Shown: positions 63,001-64,000 of the stretch, piece after piece | How the letters are laid out: each line of letters begins with the position of its first letter | Position numbering within the stretch: the stretch's first letter is position 1 | Assembly (NCBI RefSeq): GCF_037975245.1 | Contig: NC_092579.1 | Coordinates: 13,376,678-13,440,677, forward strand | Direction: 5' to 3' | DNA from: Apostichopus japonicus | Lineage: Eukaryota; Echinodermata; Holothuroidea; Aspidochirotida; Stichopodidae | DNA: 64,000 nt | Position numbers and translations under genes: made by a program | Notes under the pieces: generated by a model | Database searches by the model: none | What the model was told of the DNA's origin: nothing | Seen by the model: the letters and a program-made list of their open reading frames with translations, nothing else

Positions 63001-64000
63001 TCTGAGTTCATTACATGGGCTTCTTTACGGGTTTTGCAAGTAATAATTCCGATCAGTCCAGAATATCCATGTATAGTAGTGTGCCTTGTTTGCCTATGTG
63101 GTGCACAACTGTTCATTACATGGCATTGTTTGAATATATAGAGGAAGTAGTGACTGTAATAAATACAGATTTTGATATTAAAGATAAAACACATCGAAGC
63201 AAAACATAATCACACCATATAAACATGTCGGGTTAAACTCTGTGGTTTTACAACTGTTGTGTTGATAAGCAGAGTGTGGATGAGCTTTCATTGCACAGAT
63301 ATCATATTTCAATAAATTCCCCTCAAGAGTTTGGTGGTTTGTTGCATCAACAGTGTCTATATATTTGTAGACGGAGGTGAAGGTTGTTGTTTAAAATACA
63401 TATAAATTGTTAGATCAGTAAAGATAAAGAAGAAATATTTGAATACGAAGGATCGTTACTACACTGTTCATACATGTACGTAAGCTGGGTTAAAACTCGA
63501 CGGCAGCTTTTCCAATGTGAGTTTGTATGTTTGAGAAACAGTGAGGATGCTATGAATGCAAAGCTATTGAAACTCATGAAGTACCTAGTTTTGTGCACTC
63601 GTAGTTGTAGTCTGTATGTAAATAGTGTTGACCCCTGCATGTTGTAAATAATTAGACAGATATTAAACAGCATTATTAACAGCATCACTTAATACGTTAT
63701 ACATTATGTAGAATTAGCGAGTAAACACTAAACAATACATACTAAGAAGGGTATCATGTTCAACTGGTACAGTACATGTTTACGTTTGAGGGTCATTTTG
63801 TCTACATCAATCAGACAGCCGGGAGAATGCACAAGGTTTTTTGTAAAGTATTTTGTACATTCCGTCAGGTGAAAATGATCAAATAAAATAAAACTGTTAG
63901 CAAACTGCTTATCCACTAGAGAGCCTGTGTAGGAGAATGTGTAAAAGTAAGTTGGCCTGACGTTTCGATCCTAGTAGGATCTTCTTCAAAGGCTAAAAAA
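51022..64000 (+). CDS. SDR42E1: Short-chain dehydrogenase/reductase family 42E member 1-like, partial (C-terminus beyond window)
   Basis: An extended SDR of the 3-beta-HSD superfamily. SDR42E1 is NAD(P)-dependent, and its substrate is not firmly settled (sterol or vitamin D metabolism has been proposed). Secure exons are 51022-51071, 55635-55803, 56637-56732, 57877-57934, 59072-59187, 60057-60132 and 60784-60866, with a possible eighth at 61497-61549. All use GT-AG and join in frame to 216 aa. Visible are the Rossmann nucleotide motif TGGAGCFG (residues 32-39), HIASYGMSG (94-102), YTST (136-139), [11 protein letters not shown] and the catalytic YSRTK (Tyr168, Lys172), then [11 protein letters not shown]. 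The human order and spacing are conserved through this region. The family's [11 protein letters not shown] segment reads [11 protein letters not shown] here. The start is ambiguous between two adjacent ATGs (51,022 and 51,025). The substrate-binding half and membrane tail lie off the window. Confidence 0.93.
54497..54870 (-). mobile_element. LINE remnant with (CTAAA)n tail in SDR42E1 intron 1, pseudogenised
   Basis: On the minus strand the sequence reads [12 protein letters not shown], then a TGA where the family has Trp, then [20 protein letters not shown] and DKHF. This matches the C-terminal end of CR1-group LINE ORF2. Downstream it has GTCCTTGATGGGGAC and an ACTAAACTAAACT tail at about 54,497-54,515. 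The stop codon and short length show it is dead. Confidence 0.8.
55635..55803 (+). CDS. SDR42E1: SDR42E1 coding exon 2 (Rossmann nucleotide-binding motif)
   Basis: After acceptor TCAACAG it encodes [20 protein letters not shown], followed by the second strand QVTLLDK and ends IKFIQ|GTGGGT. GxxGxxG is intact. Confidence 0.96.
56637..56732 (+). CDS. SDR42E1: SDR42E1 coding exon 3 (residues 74-105)
   Basis: [20 protein letters not shown] then [12 protein letters not shown]; acceptor TTTCAG, donor ATG|GTAAGT. GDIR and HIASYGMSG are diagnostic for SDR42E. Confidence 0.96.
57877..57934 (+). CDS. SDR42E1: SDR42E1 coding exon 4 (residues 106-124), weak donor
   Basis: [19 protein letters not shown] with acceptor TTGTCAG. 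The donor AAAAG|GTTGGC departs from GTRAGT. It is nonetheless required, because the split alanine codon and the residue spacing to exon 5 match human SDR42E1 with no gap. The frame also stays open to 58,122, so intron retention would add about 60 unrelated residues. Confidence 0.88.
58610..58736. mobile_element. Palindromic MITE in SDR42E1 intron 4
   Basis: GTGGCTTAATAGGGAC at the left and GTCCCTATTAAGCCAC at the right are perfect inverse complements. The match continues imperfectly inward to about 23 bp (AGGAAA/TTTCCT). AGTAA flanks both sides (58,604-58,608 and 58,737-58,741), possibly a target duplication. The interior carries ATCTCAAAATGTTGAC and ATCTCAAAATTTTGAC in tandem. Superfamily uncertain. 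Confidence 0.7.
59072..59187 (+). CDS. SDR42E1: SDR42E1 coding exon 5 (residues 125-163)
   Basis: [20 protein letters not shown] followed by [18 protein letters not shown]; acceptor ACCTAG, donor GAG|GTGAGC. Confidence 0.96.
59587..59915. repeat. Tandem repeat of about 144 bp, 2+ copies, in SDR42E1 intron 5
   Basis: GTGAGTACA begins copies at 59,587 and 59,731. Each continues to GATGAAAGGTC(G/A)TTTGAGGT and ends in a CCTGAAAACCTTG-like segment. A third, more diverged copy (CATCTGCCGACTTGGAGTCAA) precedes the poly(G) run at 59,917. Confidence 0.8.
60057..60132 (+). CDS. SDR42E1: SDR42E1 coding exon 6 (active site YSRTK)
   Basis: [20 protein letters not shown] and a basic tail; acceptor TTTTTTTCAG, donor AAAG|GTTAGC. 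Holds the Tyr-x3-Lys catalytic pair. Confidence 0.96.
60300..60520 (-). mobile_element. tRNA-derived SINE candidate, antisense in SDR42E1 intron 6
   Basis: On the minus strand GTTAGCTCAGTGGTTAACGC (box A, 60,511-60,498 core) is followed about 30 bases later by GAGTTCGAGTC (box B, 60,468-60,458). That spacing matches a tRNA promoter. A 150-base non-tRNA body follows, with the hairpins GGCTTTGATAAGCC and CCTGCTTGCAGG, ending in a (TA/CA) microsatellite near 60,300. The clover-leaf is not fully paired, so it is not a tRNA gene. Confidence 0.7.
60784..60866 (+). CDS. SDR42E1: SDR42E1 coding exon 7 (residues 189-216)
   Basis: [20 protein letters not shown] then RQFPQVM; acceptor ATCTAAAG, donor ATG|GTACGA. 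Aligns with human [21 protein letters not shown] but lacks both prolines. Confidence 0.92.
61345..61425 (-). mobile_element. LINE 3' tail fragment, (CTAAA)n-like
   Basis: Inverse complement reads GCCCTGTACAAATGGACTTG, then TTGGTCAC and a CTAAAACTAAAACAAAACTAA tail. Same orientation as the 54.5-kb copy. Confidence 0.45.
61497..61549 (+). CDS. SDR42E1: Possible SDR42E1 exon 8
   Basis: A good polypyrimidine acceptor (TTTCCTTTTTAG) is followed by a phase-compatible 53-nt open segment reading [17 protein letters not shown] and a donor AG|GTAACC. The piece GHIKRHLV resembles the family's SYIEKGLF, but alignment needs three extra residues, so this may be a decoy or an alternative exon. Confidence 0.4.
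61550..63953. other. SDR42E1 intron or 3' genomic region, no further exon recognised
   Basis: I looked for the family's C-terminal motifs (for example a V-x-F-V-H-V-D-N-L-like segment) on the plus strand and saw none. The remaining exons are probably beyond 64,000. Confidence 0.4.
61770..62045. repeat. About 25-bp G-rich minisatellite, 11 copies, downstream of SDR42E1 exon 7
   Basis: Unit GACTCTGAGGGGTGGGGGAAG plus TTTT, with copies varying as TAGCTTT or TAGCTCC. Runs of four and five G per unit could form G-quadruplexes. Some copies keep a frame, giving a false proline-rich ORF on the minus strand. Confidence 0.9.
63954..64000 (-). other. Hammerhead-ribozyme-like segment of a Penelope-like element, at the window edge
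   Basis: The minus strand gives GCCT, TTGAAGA, the hairpin GATCC-TACTA-GGATC, GAAAC, GTC and AGGC in this order. GCCT/AGGC can form stem I, the hairpin stem II, GAAA the second core box and GUC the cleavage triplet. Minimal type I hammerheads of Penelope-like retroelements have this order. Box 1 should be CUGANGA, so the C-to-U change would probably prevent catalysis. The rest of any element lies outside the window. Confidence 0.4.

Overview
This is a eukaryotic (animal) nuclear window. The evidence is split genes with GT-AG introns, a ciliary dynein light chain, LINE remnants, a SINE candidate, short hAT-type inverted-repeat elements with exact 8-bp target duplications, and abundant microsatellites and poly(C)/poly(G) runs. 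The proteins are close to human orthologues, while the repeats look like those of marine invertebrates. I infer a non-vertebrate metazoan, possibly an echinoderm or other marine deuterostome; the species cannot be fixed from sequence alone. There is no bacterial operon, phage or CRISPR content.

Layout. Positions 1-36,200 hold no gene I can recognise. They contain hAT-like elements (strongest 5,993-6,763 and 22,800-23,173), a 10-bp minisatellite (11,354-11,517), a 31-bp tandem array (14,827-15,217), a perfect 23-bp inverted repeat around a (TA)n core (18,513-18,622), diverged duplicated blocks, a LINE 3' end (32,100-32,519) and many low-complexity tracts. Two unrecognised ORFs (9,163-9,366 and 29,302-29,817) are noted with low confidence.

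Positions 36,219-45,932 form a divergent gene pair. A complete endonuclease V gene (ENDOV, minus strand, eight coding exons, 246 aa, plus a probable 5' noncoding exon) lies head to head with a complete axonemal dynein light chain 4 gene (DNAL4, plus strand, three exons, 108 aa). Their 5' ends are about 240 bp apart, suggesting a shared bidirectional promoter, and an RFX X-box-like site lies in it.

Positions 51,022-64,000 carry the N-terminal and central part of an extended short-chain dehydrogenase/reductase, orthologous to SDR42E1 (plus strand). Seven coding exons are secure, an eighth is possible, and the C-terminus runs off the right edge. Its introns contain a LINE relic (54,497-54,870), a palindromic MITE (58,610-58,736), a 144-bp tandem repeat with direct-repeat nuclear-receptor-like half-sites, an antisense tRNA-derived SINE candidate and a G-rich minisatellite. 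A further hAT MITE (49,071-49,434) lies between DNAL4 and SDR42E1. The last 46 bases resemble the hammerhead-ribozyme region of Penelope-like retroelements.

The three genes do not form a pathway: one acts in inosine-RNA turnover, one in ciliary motors and one in NAD(P)-dependent sterol-like metabolism. Only ENDOV and DNAL4 are plausibly linked, through their shared promoter.
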